The notes: a model not told the origin generated them from the letters alone. Counted from the first letter of the stretch, positions 1 through 10,874 are shown. The stretch: 41,862 nt of DNA from Penium margaritaceum (GCA_023375785.1 SZWC01006749.1:52182-94043); one strand, 5' to 3'. A program made the numbers and translations.

Positions 1-95
1 TGTTGTGATGTTGTCAGTCATACACAGTTGTACAGTTGGTTGTGACCACTCGGCCGTGTCCATGCTCGTGCAGATCCTTGAGGCGGACCCAGCTG
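1..95 (+). repeat. Inverted repeat arm, left
   Basis: This arm matches the reverse complement of 711-808. Shared blocks in order are TGTTGTGATG, GTTGTGACCACTCGG (one mismatch apart) and GCGGACCCAGCTGG. A third, more diverged copy lies at about 28,400-28,515, beside the gypsy G integrase. The window starts inside or at the edge of the arm, so the outer boundary cannot be seen. Confidence 0.6.
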
Positions 96-710
96 GAGAC
101 AGAGTTCCCTGAGGTGATGCTCCACCCGCTGGAGGCAGCCTGGCAGCCTACCCAGTGTACCAGAGGGCTCCCACAGCCCACGGACTACGTTTGGAGGTCT
201 TCAGGATTTTCTCGGTGGACAGCCCTGCCAGGCTGATTTACATGTTTGTTTTCTTACACTCTCCGGCTGTTCCCGGACGTAGGCGTGTGACCAGTCGTTG
301 TGTCTGTCTTTTTGTCGTGCATCCGTAGGATCAGACGGCGCTCCGTTTGGACGCTTGTGCGCAGAATTATGGCCAAAATAGTGGTTTTGGGCCGGTTCAG
401 GTTTGACAGGCACCGCCGTGTGTGCCACCCGCCGTGAGCCACGGCGGCTATTTATGCTGTGGACCTGTCATTTGCTATCTCTCTCTGCATTTACTTCAAT
501 TGAAGCTTGAGATACAAGTGCACGTGTCTCTTCCTACCCTTGCTGTCCCTTGCATGACCTGTGTGTCAACCAGCCAGACCCGTGCTGTCAGGCTAGCAAG
601 CAGAAAGGCTAGGAAGCTTCCTGGAATCTTCTCAGGCGTGGGCGAGACAGGAACGCCTAGCAGCTGTCCTGTAGCTACATGTGGGTGGAACAATTCGACG
701 TCTTGGTGCC

Positions 711-808
711 AGCTGGGTCCGCATTAGGGATGTGCACGCAGATGGGCACGACCGAGTGGTCACAATCAGTTGTACACATACACAGGAACGGCTCGCATCA
801 CAACACAT
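711..808 (-). repeat. Inverted repeat arm, right
   Basis: Reverse-complement partner of the arm at 1-95, with about 600 bp between them. It could be the terminal inverted repeat of a small element or two inverted fragments of one dispersed repeat. No clear target-site duplication is visible because the left end is cut by the window. Confidence 0.55.
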
Positions 809-931
809 TTGAAATCAAACACACTTATTTTTTACCTTGCTTGCGGCGTGGGTGGGAAGATGAAATGCGGAATCTTGGAAGCCTTCACCTATCGAAGTTC
901 CTTCGCCTAATGGGTCAAGTGCTTCCCTAGT

Positions 932-1749
932 CTCCCCCATGACCAACAGCCGACGCAGAACAACATGAACTCATAGGCACAAACGAGTGTCACAAGGAGT
1001 GACATACGACCGTGCACGCACTAGGAACAATAAGTCACCCAGGATCACCACCTGGACACAACATCCCAACAGCATGCACAACTGCATTGAAGACATTAGT
1101 ATTGAGTGCCTTCGTCAGGAAGTCGGCTCGCTACTTTCGTGTATCGACCCAGACGAACTGATATCACCTGCAGCAATGCGCTCACGCTCAACATTGATGT
1201 GCTTCGTGCGTGTGTGATGCATGCCATCGTGTTCAGCAATGGCCTTATTGCTTTGGTTGTCACAACGCAACGTGATGCAGTGGATAGGGACGCGCAGTTG
1301 CTGTAGCAAGCGACAGAGCCATACAATTTTACAGGTGCCTGCACCTAGAGCAACATACTCAGCCTCACTGGAGCTGCGTGACACGCAATCTTGCTTACCA
1401 CTCTTCCACAACACAGCGGTCCCTCCAACGAGGAAGATGTACCTTGAACGGCTGCAGGCGTCGGTGTCATGTGCCTAGTCGTTGTCAGTACATCTATCCA
1501 CGACGACTCATGGTTGTGCACGATAGCACAGACCAGTGCGGACAGTGGAGAGGGCATAGTTGACGATGCGTAGTGCAGCCTCTATGTGTCGGGCTCAGGA
1601 AGCATGTGAGAACTGGACCAGGAAGTTCACGAAGAAGGCGACATCTGCCCTGGTCATAGTCGCTAGGAACATCAGTGACCCAATGACGCGAAGATAGTCT
1701 GCCACATCGACTGTCTCCCCCAGCTTAGACACATCCAGTGTCTTCAGGA
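932..1749 (-). pseudogene. Copia B segment 3: RT C-terminus and RNase H, to PPT
   Basis: Reading leftwards from 1,749 the frame gives LKTLDVSKLGETVDVADYL, the linker after the RT, then the copia RNase H domain. Recognisable blocks are EAALRIV, WKSGKQ, SSEAEYVALGAG, RCDNQSNKAIAEH and RTKHINVE. Stops interrupt it near 1,595, 1,510 and 1,465. The block SEAEYVALG keeps the tyrosine that is a TAG stop in copia A. It ends shortly after the RNase H histidine region. A polypurine tract (ATGGGGGAG) lies at 932-941 on the minus strand. Its protein matches copia A far better than element C, so A and B are the same lineage. Confidence 0.85.
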
Positions 1750-1754
1750 ACAAT
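1750..1754. other. Candidate target-site duplication of D, left (ACAAT)
   Basis: It pairs with GCAAC at 16,694-16,698 on the other side of element D: 3 of 5 bases agree and the two differences are transitions. The LTR of D begins immediately inside with TG and the far LTR ends with CA. Removing D restores the RT reading of copia B, which supports the boundaries more strongly than the degenerate duplication does. Confidence 0.55.
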
Positions 1755-2009
1755 TGGAAACATTTTAGGGCATGTAGGCCCATGCAAAAACGAACATGAG
1801 CTTTGTGTGTGAGTGCGATGCAAGAAGGCAAAAATTTGGCTAATTCTGGAACTTTGAATATAAAAGAACAAGGAGAGGGTGCAAATGAGCCCCTAACGGG
1901 CTTAAGTAGGGGCGCCGGCAGCAAGGCGCACCGGGCCCCGTCACCCCCACTGAACCCAAACGAGTCAGCAGGGAGAACACACTGCGTACATCACTATAAC
2001 AATAACGGT

Positions 2010-2059
2010 GGTCTCCTCCAGGCACCGAAACAGCTCTCCGAGTGCCCGGGTCTCGACCA
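2010..2059 (+). repeat. 50-bp motif U, copy 1 (in D LTR)
   Basis: This copy runs from GGTCTCCTC to CGGGTCTCGACC. Related copies lie at 10,609-10,659, 10,998-11,046, 11,115-11,158, 11,213-11,264 and 11,331-11,380, and twice in the other LTR (about 16,285-16,334 and 16,431-16,481). Confidence 0.6.
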
Positions 2060-2106
2060 CCGAGAAAATAGGAGCAGTGCCAGAAAATCTCAGAATCAAC
2101 ATCCCG

Positions 2107-2111
2107 ACACC
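2107..2111. other. Candidate target-site duplication of copia A, left (ACACC)
   Basis: ACACC recurs at 10,562-10,566 right after the 3' LTR of A. The unoccupied homologous site in the other LTR of D near 16,380 reads GACACCACACACG, so the target carried one ACACC. Three adenines lie between this copy and the TGTTGAAG start of the LTR, so the exact boundary is uncertain by a few bases. Confidence 0.6.
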
Positions 2112-2114
2112 AAA

Positions 2115-2748
2115 TGTTGAAGTTCGTTGGCCACTCATAACTCTATGCCCTCTTGCCTCTCACATTCTGCACACATTCTGTATTGATTAAATGACAATGG
2201 TCCCGCCTGGGGAGACGCCCAACATGCCCATTCTGGTTGAAGCTGGTGGCGTTCCAAGCTGCTGCTGCTGCTGGACCCAAGAATCACCTTGAGCACAAAT
2301 GAGACCATTGCATGATTTCATGGATTTTCTATGACCCTCTGTGATGCGGTAGATGCTAGGGCCGTACACTCTCACTGCCGTGCCCTGCATCATTTTATCT
2401 TGCTTTGCATGTGATGGAGGAGCTGCTTATTTCCTGGGTGCTGATCCTTAGGGGGCCACCGTGCCGGTCTTGACCGTGCATCGGTGAGTAGCCGCCCTCG
2501 GTTATTCCGAGAGGTCGGGCTCGACCCCCGGGTGGCGGCACTTGCTCACCCGAGCACGACGCTCATGGTGAGTGAGTGCTCACCGGTACTTGTCTTGCTC
2601 GCTCCCCCTTCCTCTCTCTTGTCTTGGATAAGTGTGAGACTTTGCAAGCAAGTTACCGCATCCATGGCGTGTCTCGCTTGTGGTGTTTGTTGCGTTCTCT
2701 CGCCCCACCACACATGGACTAGGTAGCCTATGCAACTTCCTAGCAACT
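2115..2748 (+). repeat. Copia A 5' LTR
   Basis: Starts at TGTTGAAGTTCG and ends near CTAGCAACT. It is nearly identical to 9,928-10,561. The opposite LTR starts TTTTGAAG, so its canonical TG has mutated. The boundary uncertainty is about 3 bases at either end. Confidence 0.88.
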
Positions 2749-2749
2749 A

Positions 2750-2762
2750 TTTGTATCAGAGC
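2750..2762 (+). promoter_or_regulatory. Copia A primer-binding site
   Basis: TTTGTATCAGAGC directly follows the 5' LTR. It differs by one base from TGGTATCAGAGC, the site complementary to the 3' end of plant initiator methionine tRNA that primes minus-strand synthesis in most plant copia elements. Location and match agree. Confidence 0.85.
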
Positions 2763-2764
2763 AC

Positions 2765-4450
2765 GTGAGTTTCCTCTCTCACCATTCCGCGATCCTGGTC
2801 CTTGAAGCCTGCGGCCACTTTCTCCCATGGCCCGTGCATCACCTCTGCTGTCCTCGCGGCAGCTCCGCGTCTCCACTTCGTGCCAACTCGCAGCAGCCGT
2901 CTAAGCTGCTCCGCTTCACCACCCTCGACATGTCACAGCGGGTGGTCGTCTCCCGGGGGCCCCGCGGGTTCTCTCCCGCTCGTTCGCGTGTGCGCACGGG
3001 CTCTCATTGCCGTCAGTGGCCGGTGTCTCTTCCGGTCCACGCACTGCGTCCTACGGTCTCACGTCTCTTCATAGCCACTCTTGGCTGCCCTCACGGTCGT
3101 CAGTGGTACTCAGGCGCATCTCCCGCCTTCCTTCAGTGTCGTGAGCTGTCGGAGTCTCCGCTGGCCCTCGCATTTCTCTCGACTGCCTCATTCCTCTCCG
3201 CAACCACTCTTGGCTGTCCTCGAGGTCATCCGTGGTGTTCGTACGCACCGACCGCCTTCTCCTTGCTCTCGGCTGTTTCTTGTTGCACCCGGCTGCCCTC
3301 GTGTGCCCATCACCCCTCTCTCCACTCTCTCCTCGCAGCATACTGTCTCAGGTGTCCGCGGCATGCGGGCATTCCTCTCGGCCGGCAGCTCTCTCAACAT
3401 CTCACTGCATTGTCCTAGGGACACCCTAGGGTGTCCGTTACCTGTGGCTGCTCCTCCTTGCCTTCTGTTAATGCTTGGTACCCTTGGCTGCACCCAGGTT
3501 CTCTTCTGCCTTCAGCTGCGTCTGCAGCCGTAGCAGCCACCCTGGATTCCCCACCACTCGACGGACCCCCTGACGAGGAGCTCAACTCTCCTCGGACTGC
3601 CGCACATTACGCTGACGACGGGTGGGAGGACCCTAGGGACTACGACCCTCCTACGCCTCCAGACAACGACACGCCCCTCTGGTTTCGCATGCTTGACTCC
3701 AACTACTGGCAAGGGGATCTAGAGAGGGCAGCAGCTGCACGAGAGGAGGAGGTTAACAGACAGGTTTACACGGCGGACGATCTGCCACCGTCACCTCCTC
3801 GTCCTCCAACCATGCAACCCGCAGCCGGCACTCCACCCTTCACGTCTGCATCTACCTCGAACACCATAGCCGGTCTGTCCCCCACTGCTGCCACATCTGC
3901 TGAACCATCTCCAACTCCAGAGGTTCCAGGTGTCATCCCTGTGCTTCCAGTGCACACGGACTCCATCGGCCTCGCAGGTGCCGTGCTTGATGCATCAACA
4001 GGGGTCGCAACAACCTTTGCTGCAATTGCTCGTGCCTGCAGGGCACCCACTCAGACTGCCGTAGGTCGTGCGTCCGAAGCCTACACTCAAGCAGCTGCCT
4101 CTCTCACGCTGCTTGCAGCAGCCGCAGCAAACATCGCCACCCAGATCACAGCAGCAGCAACCTCTGTCGCAACCGCAGCCTCATCCGCTGCTGAGGCCAC
4201 TACAGCCACCGTCGGCTCCATCTGCGCCTCCACCGCAGCAGCTGTCCTGACCCCCACAAGTACTCCACGAGAGCTGACTCCACACGTCACCACAGGGGTT
4301 CTCGTGGCATCTGCATCTGCGGTAGTGGACGGAGCCACTGTCACCGGCCTCCTGTGCCTGACAGTGGCGGTTGCAGGGTGGGTGGCAGTGCTCTTCTCCT
4401 CAGCAGCAGCTGTGGTGGATCCTCTCTTCACTCTGCTGCACCGTCACTAG
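2765..4450 (+). CDS. Extra open frame upstream of gag in copia A, with C-terminal hydrophobic segment
   Basis: One frame stays open from just behind the PBS to a TAG at 4,448, broken only by a TAG at 3,416. The N-terminal part (2,765-3,418) is Ser/Cys/Leu-rich with internal repeats around TLGCP. The later part (from about 3,530) looks more like a real protein: an acidic Pro-rich stretch (DDGWEDPRDYDPPTPP), then a long Ala/Thr-rich, probably helical region at about 4,080-4,260, then a strongly hydrophobic segment at about 4,345-4,420 (GLLCLTVAVAGWVAVLF) and a short tail ending LLHRH. The first ATG in the later part is at 3,689, so the start is uncertain. Gag starts 98 bp downstream. Copia elements normally have only an untranslated leader here. 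I recognise no family. A membrane-anchored role is inference. Pyrimidine-rich composition lowers stop density and could inflate the frame. Confidence 0.5.
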
Positions 4451-4548
4451 ATCGGTGAGACCACCTCTCATCCTGCATGCCATACCTCTCTTCTTCTCCC
4501 CTCTCTGTCTTGATAGCATTCTTGCTCTAGTATTCTCACATTCTCACC

Positions 4549-7500
4549 ATGCCTGGACCAGATGACAAGCTTGAGGCCCTCCAGGCCGCTCTTAGCGAAG
4601 CACAAGCTGAGTGCCGCAAGGCACAAGATGAGCTTGATCGTGAGCGGGATGCACAACATGAGTTAGCCGCAAAAGTAGCTGTATTAGTTCTTGAGCATCT
4701 TCGCGCTGTCCCAGCCTTTGCAGTAGCCCTTCCTGCTCATCAGTCAGAGTCTACAGACTCATTAGCACCACTTGCTGGTGGCGCTGCCAACGCCTCCTCC
4801 CAAACTGTCACAGCTGCAACCGCCTCTGCCCGTACTCTCCCACCAGCGCGGCAGATTGAATTTGAAATACCTCCACTGCAATTCACCTCCAAGCTCACCT
4901 TCACATCCTGGGAGACGCGCTTCAGTGCGAGGGCTCAGGGTGAGTTGCTGTGGGAGTACTACTCACCCGCCAAACCATCCTTTGTGCCGCAGCCTGCAGA
5001 GGCTGTACGTGCTGTGCGGGCCCTCATCAATGCTGGCCCCGAACATCTCCTTGATGATATTGGTACGTACAATGCAGACCCCATCCGGGGCACCACTGCC
5101 GATCCAGTTGGTGCCTATGCACTCATCCGCCGTCACAAAACTGTCACTGGGCATGCCGCCCAAAGTGCACTCACAGTTCAATTCAACACGTTGCAGATGC
5201 GGGCAGACGAGACAGTAGATGAATACTAGGCACGCAGCCTTCGCTTGCTGCGTGACCTGGGCAAGGCTGCACCAGGTCCTCTCTCCGCATGTCTGTCCAT
5301 TGTCACTGGCCTCATCCCTGAGCTGTCTGACCTGTACCTCCATGTCTCCCAGGCAGAGCTTGAGCGCCTTGCCTCTGCACCAGTCCCTGCTGATTCCCCA
5401 CTAGGGATTGGTCCCCTCTTTGAATTCACTGCTGCACGTCTCACTGACTGGTGGAGCGCTCTCCAGAACAAGCGGCTGCATTGCGCCGCAATTGCAGCCG
5501 TCACTACCTCCTCATCCTCTGCCTCCACTGCAGCATCCTCCACTGTCTCCTCCCTTCAGGCCTCAGCCCACTCAACGCAAGCTACCCCCCACGGTGGGGG
5601 CCATGGCTCTCAACACGGCCGTGGTGGTGGTCGTGGTGGCAGAGGGCGTGGAGGCGGACGTGGCGGCAAGGGCTCTAGCTCCTCTGTCGCTGATGTCACC
5701 TGCTGGAACTGCGGCGCCGCCGGCCACTCAGCTCCTAAGTGTCCTGCTCGACGCGATGATGCACGCCTCGCCTCTTCCATGTGTGCTCATTGGGCCCGCA
5801 CCGGTGTCGCTGCCTCCTCTGCTGCTGCTGCCGTGACAGCCTCGTTATCCTCATCATCCTCATCTGCCTCTGCCCTGACCACCACACTAGCTCCTCTTCA
5901 GCCGACGCAGCCTGCCCCTAGCCCTTGGGGTTGGGTGCCACCACCATCTGGTCCTCCTTACTACGGGCCCCCATCCTCCCACTACTCCGTCCCACACTGG
6001 GCCCGTGACGATGGCCACCACTCCGACCGCTCATCTGACGGCTTCTCCGAGCGCTCCTCTGATCGCCGAGACGAGGAGCGTACTCTTGAGCGTCGCTTGA
6101 CCGAGCTTCTCCACCTTCGCTCTCAGGGAGGTGAGAGTATGAGTGGCCATTCTCGTGTCTCCGTTTGTGATTCGGATGTCTCTCTCCGTGGTTCTGCCTC
6201 TGGTGGTGTGCAAGGGGAATTACTTGATGATCGTGCATGGATTGAGCATTGATAGTCTCACACGTTACCCACACGTCTTGGACGGTCTGCCTCTCCCGCT
6301 GCCCGTGGTACTGTGGCTCTCTGTTTGGTCCTTCCCTCCACTCGTGCCTCACCTGGCCTCTGGATCATTGATTCTGGGGCCACGCATCACATGACGTCTT
6401 GTCGTTCCTCCTTCGTGTCCCTTGGATCTGTTCAGTCAGTGCGTTCCATCCGAACTGGCTCCGGTCAGCTCCTCCCTGTTCAAGGCGTTGGTGTTGTCCG
6501 TTTCGTTGGCCCTGGCGGCACTGTTTATCTCCCCGATGTCCTGACCTTGAAGTCAGTCTGCTCTCTGTGACCACCCTTGACGATCAGGGCATGGACTTCT
6601 CGTCCAGCCGCGGTCTTGCCTCCATCTCTCTCCGTTCCTCTGGCCGTGTCATTCTCTGTGGTGTGTGCTATGATCGCCTGTTCCGTGTGCCTCTCACATT
6701 GCCCTCGCCTTCCACTGCATTTGCCTTTGTTCATGTCGCTCCCTCTCTGTCCCCTGATCATGCTGATCTCTTGCATTGTCGCCTCTGTCACATTCACACT
6801 GCCGCCATCCAGCGCCTTCTTCGTCTTCAACCTGCACACGGCCTTGACCCTGCCACGTTCTCTCCACCCTGCACATCCACCTGTCTTGACTGTGCTAGTG
6901 GAAAAATGCACCGCTCACCCTTCTCCACCTCTGAATCCACTACTTCGCACCCACTTGATCTGGTTCATGCTGATGTCATGGGCCCGCTACCCCAGGACTT
7001 CCTTGGTGGCATTGGGCGCTATGTTTTGTGTCTCACTGATGACTACTCGCGCTACCGCTGGGTCTTTTCCCTCAGGCACAAAAGCGACGTCACTGATGTC
7101 CTTGAGTCTTGGCTCCCACAGGCCAAACGGGCTTGTCTCCGGTCTTTGCGCGTCTTTCGCAGCGACCGTGGCGGTGAATTCTTTGGTCCCACGTCTCGCT
7201 TTCTCGAGTCTCGCGGTGTGCGTCTTGAATCCTCTGCCCCCTACACACCTCAGCAGAATGGTTTGTCCGAACGCTGGAATCGCACCCTTGCTGATGGGGT
7301 TCGTTCTCTGCTCTCTGCTTCCGGCCAGTCTCCTCTCTTTGCCTTTGAGGCTATGTCCTACATGACCTGGGTCTGGAACAGAATTCCGCATGGACCCCTT
7401 CCCCACACTGTCACCCCCTTTGAACGCTGGACTGGTCGCCAGGCTGATCTCCGCCTTGCACGTGTGTGGGGGTGCCTTGCCTCAGTCTGGGTGCCCACCG

Positions 7501-9842
7501 ACCAACGTGATGGTAAGTTATCCCCTCGTGGTCACTTGTGCATCTTCCTTGGTGTCTCTCCCTTCTCCAAGGCCTGGCGCTTCTGGGATCCTTCCCGCTG
7601 CCGTGTGATTGAGTCTCGTGATGCCCTCTTCTTTGAACACCTGTTTGAGCGTGACTCCCCACGCTTTGGCGGGTCTCCCACTCCGCCCGTTCGGGGTGGG
7701 GGTGGTCTTCTGCCCTCTGGGCCTCCTGTTCCCTCCTCAGGGCGTCCTTCCGTCCCTGCTGTCGCTTCCCCGTCCGATCAGAGTCCTCTGTTGTCTGCCT
7801 CTCCAGTAGCCTCAGTCCCCTCCACGGCTCCATTGGCCCCACCCAGCCCATCTCCTGGCTCTCCTACCGCTGTCTCTCCTGCAGCGTCGTCCTCCTCTTC
7901 TCCTCTTGTCTCCATCTCACCGCCTTCCCCTGTCGTCTCCGCACCAGCTCCTGCCTCCTCCTCTTTGCCTGCATCCCCTCGTCCCGTTGCGCTCTCCTCC
8001 TCTGAGTCCATTCCACCGGTCTCACCCTACACGCGCGGTGGGCGACTCCGGGTCCTCCCCTCACAGTTGCATCCTGTTGTCTCTGGTGACCCTGGTCTTC
8101 GTGCCCTTGGTCTCACCACCTCTGGTCTGTCTATAGTAGCGTCTGTCATGCACCCCAACACTGCTCTTGGCTACTCCCTGGTTGAGCAGGAATTTCACTC
8201 TGCTCTCTCATCGTCTGTCGCTGGGTATGTTGCCTCGTGCTTTGCTACCGCCGGCCTCTCTCCTCTCCCGCCTGAACCTGTGACAGTACAGGCAGCACGT
8301 GCAGCCACTGACTCCTCTCAATGGGAACAGGCCATGAAGGCTGAACTCGACGCACTGTCAGAGCATAGTGTATATGAGTTAGTGGACCTACCTCCAGGCC
8401 GCAAAGCTGTTGCAGCCAAGTGGGTGTATCGACGCACGCTCAACCCAAACAACATTGTGGAACGGTATAAAGCGCGTCTCACTGCAAAGGGATTCTCCTA
8501 GATTTCAGGTGTGGACTTTGACGTGACATTCGCACCTGTTGGTTGCTACACCACTGCCAGGGCATTGCTCAGTCTAGTTGCCCAGCATGACTGGGAGCTG
8601 GAGAAAATAGACGTCAACAATGCCTTTCTGCATGACAAGTTGGATGAGGAAATCTACATGGTGCAGCCACCAGGATTCTCGGATGGCACCAGCCGTGTGT
8701 GGCGGCTGCGCAAGGCCCTCTATGGGCTTAAGCAGTCTCCTCGCTGTTGGAATCAGGAGATCACGAAAACCCTGGAAAAGGGCGGCTTCAGAAGAAGTCT
8801 AGTGGACCCTGCTCTATTTCTCGGCCCTCCGTCACAACCACTGGTTGCCATCCTGGTGTATGTTGACGATCTTCTCATTGCATCTCCCAGCACCTCTGCA
8901 GTCACTGCTGCTAAATCTCTTTTCCAAGCAGCTTACAAGATGAAGGATTTGGGGCCGGCTCGTGTCTTCTTGGGCATGGAGCTCGAGCGGGACCGTGCAC
9001 GCCGCACTCTCCACGTGCACCAGGCTGCGTATATCCGCAGCCTGGGGGAGCGCTTCAGTCCACTCCTCACTACCATTCCCACCGCCTCTACGCCCATGAC
9101 CCCAACTGGACAGACACTGCTGAAATCATTGGACCTCTCAAAGCTGGGGGAGACAGTTGATGTGACTGACTACCTCAGAGTCATAGGGTCACTGATGTAC
9201 CTCGCCACCACCACTCGTGCTGACGTGGCCTTTGCAGTCAACTTCCTCTCCCAATTCTCTCAATGCCCACGTGAACGGCACTTGGAGGCTGCCTTGCGAA
9301 TTGTTCGCTATGCTCTTGCCACACCACGTGTCGGCCTCTTCTTTCGTGCTCAGCCCTCTCTCGTGGTTTATGGCTTCACTGACAGCGACTGGGCGCATGA
9401 CACTGATGCACGTAGCCGTACAGGGTACATCTTCTTGATTGGTGGCACTGTAGTTTCCTAGAAGAGTGGCAAGCAAGGGTGTGTAGCACGGAACACTGCT
9501 GAGGCTGAGTAGGTCGCTCTTGGTGCAGGCACATGTGAAGCTGTCTGGCTGTGTCGTCTGCTGCAACAATTGCGCGTTCCCATCCACTGCATCACTCAGC
9601 GCTGTGACAATCAGAGCACAAAAGCCATTGCTGAAAACAGTGGCATGCATCACTCACGCACCAAGCACATCAATGTGGAGCATCACTTTGTTCGTGAGTG
9701 CCTTGCCGCGGGCATTGTCCAAATCGCATGGGTGGATACCAGGTCGCAGAGAGCTGACTTTCTCACTAAGGCTCTCAGCCGAAACGTCTTCAAAAGTGCC
9801 GTTCACTCTGTGGGTCTCATCAGTCCGCATGATCCAGGATGA
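4549..9842 (+). pseudogene. Copia A gag-pol polyprotein, with six in-frame stops and one frameshift
   Basis: The frame starts at MPGPDDKLEALQ, the same opening as copia B. Order: gag with a coiled-coil-like N-terminus; Gly/Arg-rich stretch; zinc knuckle CWNCGAAGHSAPKC (5,701-5,742); protease DSGAT (6,370-6,384); GAG-pre-integrase with CLDC; integrase core with D at 6,972, D at 7,164 and E at 7,269; Pro/Ser-rich linker (about 7,660-8,060); RT with DVNNAFLH and YVDD (8,859-8,870); RNase H with DSDW, CDNQST and KHINVE. It ends at TGA 9,840. Stops: TAG 5,227, TGA 6,250, TAG 6,253, TAG 8,499, TAG 9,459, TAG 9,510. A small deletion at about 6,541-6,548 shifts the frame behind the protease. Catalytic residues of PR, IN and RT are intact. 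Comparison with B shows that several stops replace Trp or Gln. Confidence 0.93.
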
Positions 9843-9914
9843 CTATCAGTGTTCTTTCTCTCTCTCATCATCTCTTTGTAATTCTCTCGTGCGTGAGTGG
9901 AGTGCTTGTCTGCG

Positions 9915-9927
9915 GGTCATGGGGGAG
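9915..9927 (+). promoter_or_regulatory. Copia A polypurine tract
   Basis: GGTCATGGGGGAG lies immediately before the 3' LTR. The same tract ends copia B on the other strand (945-933). It is the expected primer for plus-strand synthesis. Confidence 0.8.
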
Positions 9928-10561
9928 TTTTGAAGTTCGTTGGCCGCTCACAACTCTATGCCCTCTTGCCTCTCACATTCTGCACACATTCTGTACAGAT
10001 TAAATGACAATGGTCCCGCCTGGGGAGACGCCCAGCATGCCCATTCTGGTTGAAGCTGGTGGCGTTCCAAGGTGCTGCTGCTGCTGGACCCAGGAATCAC
10101 CTTGAGCACAAATGAGACCATTGCATGATTTCATGGATTTTCTATGACCCTCTGTGATGCGGTAGATGCTAGGGTCGTACACTCTCACTGCCGTACCCTA
10201 CATCATTTTATCTTGCTTTGCATGTGATGGAGGAGCTGCTTATTTCCCGGGTGCTGATCCTTAGGGGGCCACCGTGCCGGTCTTGACCGTGCATCGGTGA
10301 GTAGCCGCCCTCGGTTATTCCGAGAGGTCGGGCTCGACCCCCGGGTGGCGGCACTTGCTCACCCGAGCACGACGCTCGTGGTGAGTGAGTGCTCACCGGT
10401 ACTTGTCTCGCTCGCTCCCCCTTCCTCTCTCTTGTCTTGGTTAAGTGTGAGACTTTGCAAGCAAGTTACCGCATCCATGGCGTGTCTCGCTTGTGGTGTT
10501 TGTTGCGTTCTCTCGCCCCACCACACATGGACTAGGTAGCCTATGCAACTTCCTAGCAACT
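9928..10561 (+). repeat. Copia A 3' LTR
   Basis: Nearly identical to 2,115-2,748. It is followed by ACACC and then by the resumed D LTR sequence (ACACACGGCTTTCC). Confidence 0.88.
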
Positions 10562-10874
10562 ACACCACACACGGCTTTCCAAACATCGAAAGCGCTAGTA
10601 CAGCCACCGGGTCTCCTCGTCACACCGGTACAGTCCACCGGGTGCGCGGGTCTCAACCCATTGAGAAAACTCTCCTAGCTCCCGACAAGCCCATAGGGTT
10701 GCCGGAACGCATCGACGGCGTCTCGCCGGCGCTGTAGTAGGTGCTGGAGAAGTCTCGGGACAGTCCGAATGCTCGTCGTGTCGTCACACCCTCCTCTATC
10801 ATACACCGCCAACGTGGGTGTATGGATAATGCATCGGCGTCAGTCGTGATGGGTGGAAGCCACACAAACCAACA
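10562..10874 (-). repeat. D 3' LTR, proximal part (right of copia A)
   Basis: Homologous to about 16,382-16,693. On the minus strand it starts with TGTTGGTTTGTGTGG, immediately behind the PPT of D. It contains U-motif copy 2 at 10,609-10,659. Confidence 0.85.

Larger units (their letters stand above)
1..931. other. Unassigned repeat-derived DNA left of copia B PPT
   Basis: No gene is recognisable. On the minus strand this stretch directly follows the polypurine tract of copia B, so part of it should be the 3' LTR of B, but I could not find a second LTR copy to fix its limits. Positions 1-95 and 711-808 are diverged inverted copies of each other. The short open frames here, such as plus-strand 422-727, have no family features. 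The inference that an LTR lies here rests only on position. Confidence 0.4.
1755..2111 (-). repeat. D 3' LTR, distal part (left of copia A)
   Basis: Homologous to 16,029 to about 16,385 in the intact 5' LTR of D, with matching blocks from the TTTAGGGCATG end to CTCAGAATCAAC. The homology stops exactly where copia A begins and resumes at 10,562. Confidence 0.85.
2112..10561 (+). mobile_element. Copia A: near full-length Ty1/copia retrotransposon inserted in the D LTR
   Basis: The order is 5' LTR, initiator-Met-type PBS, a long upstream open frame, gag-PR-IN-RT-RH polyprotein, PPT and 3' LTR. The two LTRs of about 634 bp differ at roughly 14 positions by my reading (about 98% identical), so the insertion is fairly young. 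It lies inside the 3' LTR of element D; the intact D LTR at 16,029-16,693 shows the empty site. Six in-frame stops and one frameshift mean this copy cannot make its polyprotein without suppression. Confidence 0.9.

Noticed and set aside
1857..1868. TATAAAAG motif in the D LTR as promoter of D
   Set aside because: It is on the plus strand while D runs on the minus strand. At most it is an antisense promoter, with no further support.
3081..3533. A 150-codon plus-strand frame overlapping the upstream ORF of copia A
   Set aside because: Pyrimidine-rich repeats keep several frames open here. The frame that continues to 4,450 is the better candidate.
5918..8136. Several 60-150 codon minus-strand frames inside copia A
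   Set aside because: They are shadows of the gag-pol frame in a GC-rich sequence and contain no motif of their own.
4549..9842. Reassigned or suppressed TAG codons as the explanation for stops in copia A
   Set aside because: A TGA stop and a frameshift are also present, and relative B has ordinary Trp or Gln codons there, so mutation is simpler than recoding.
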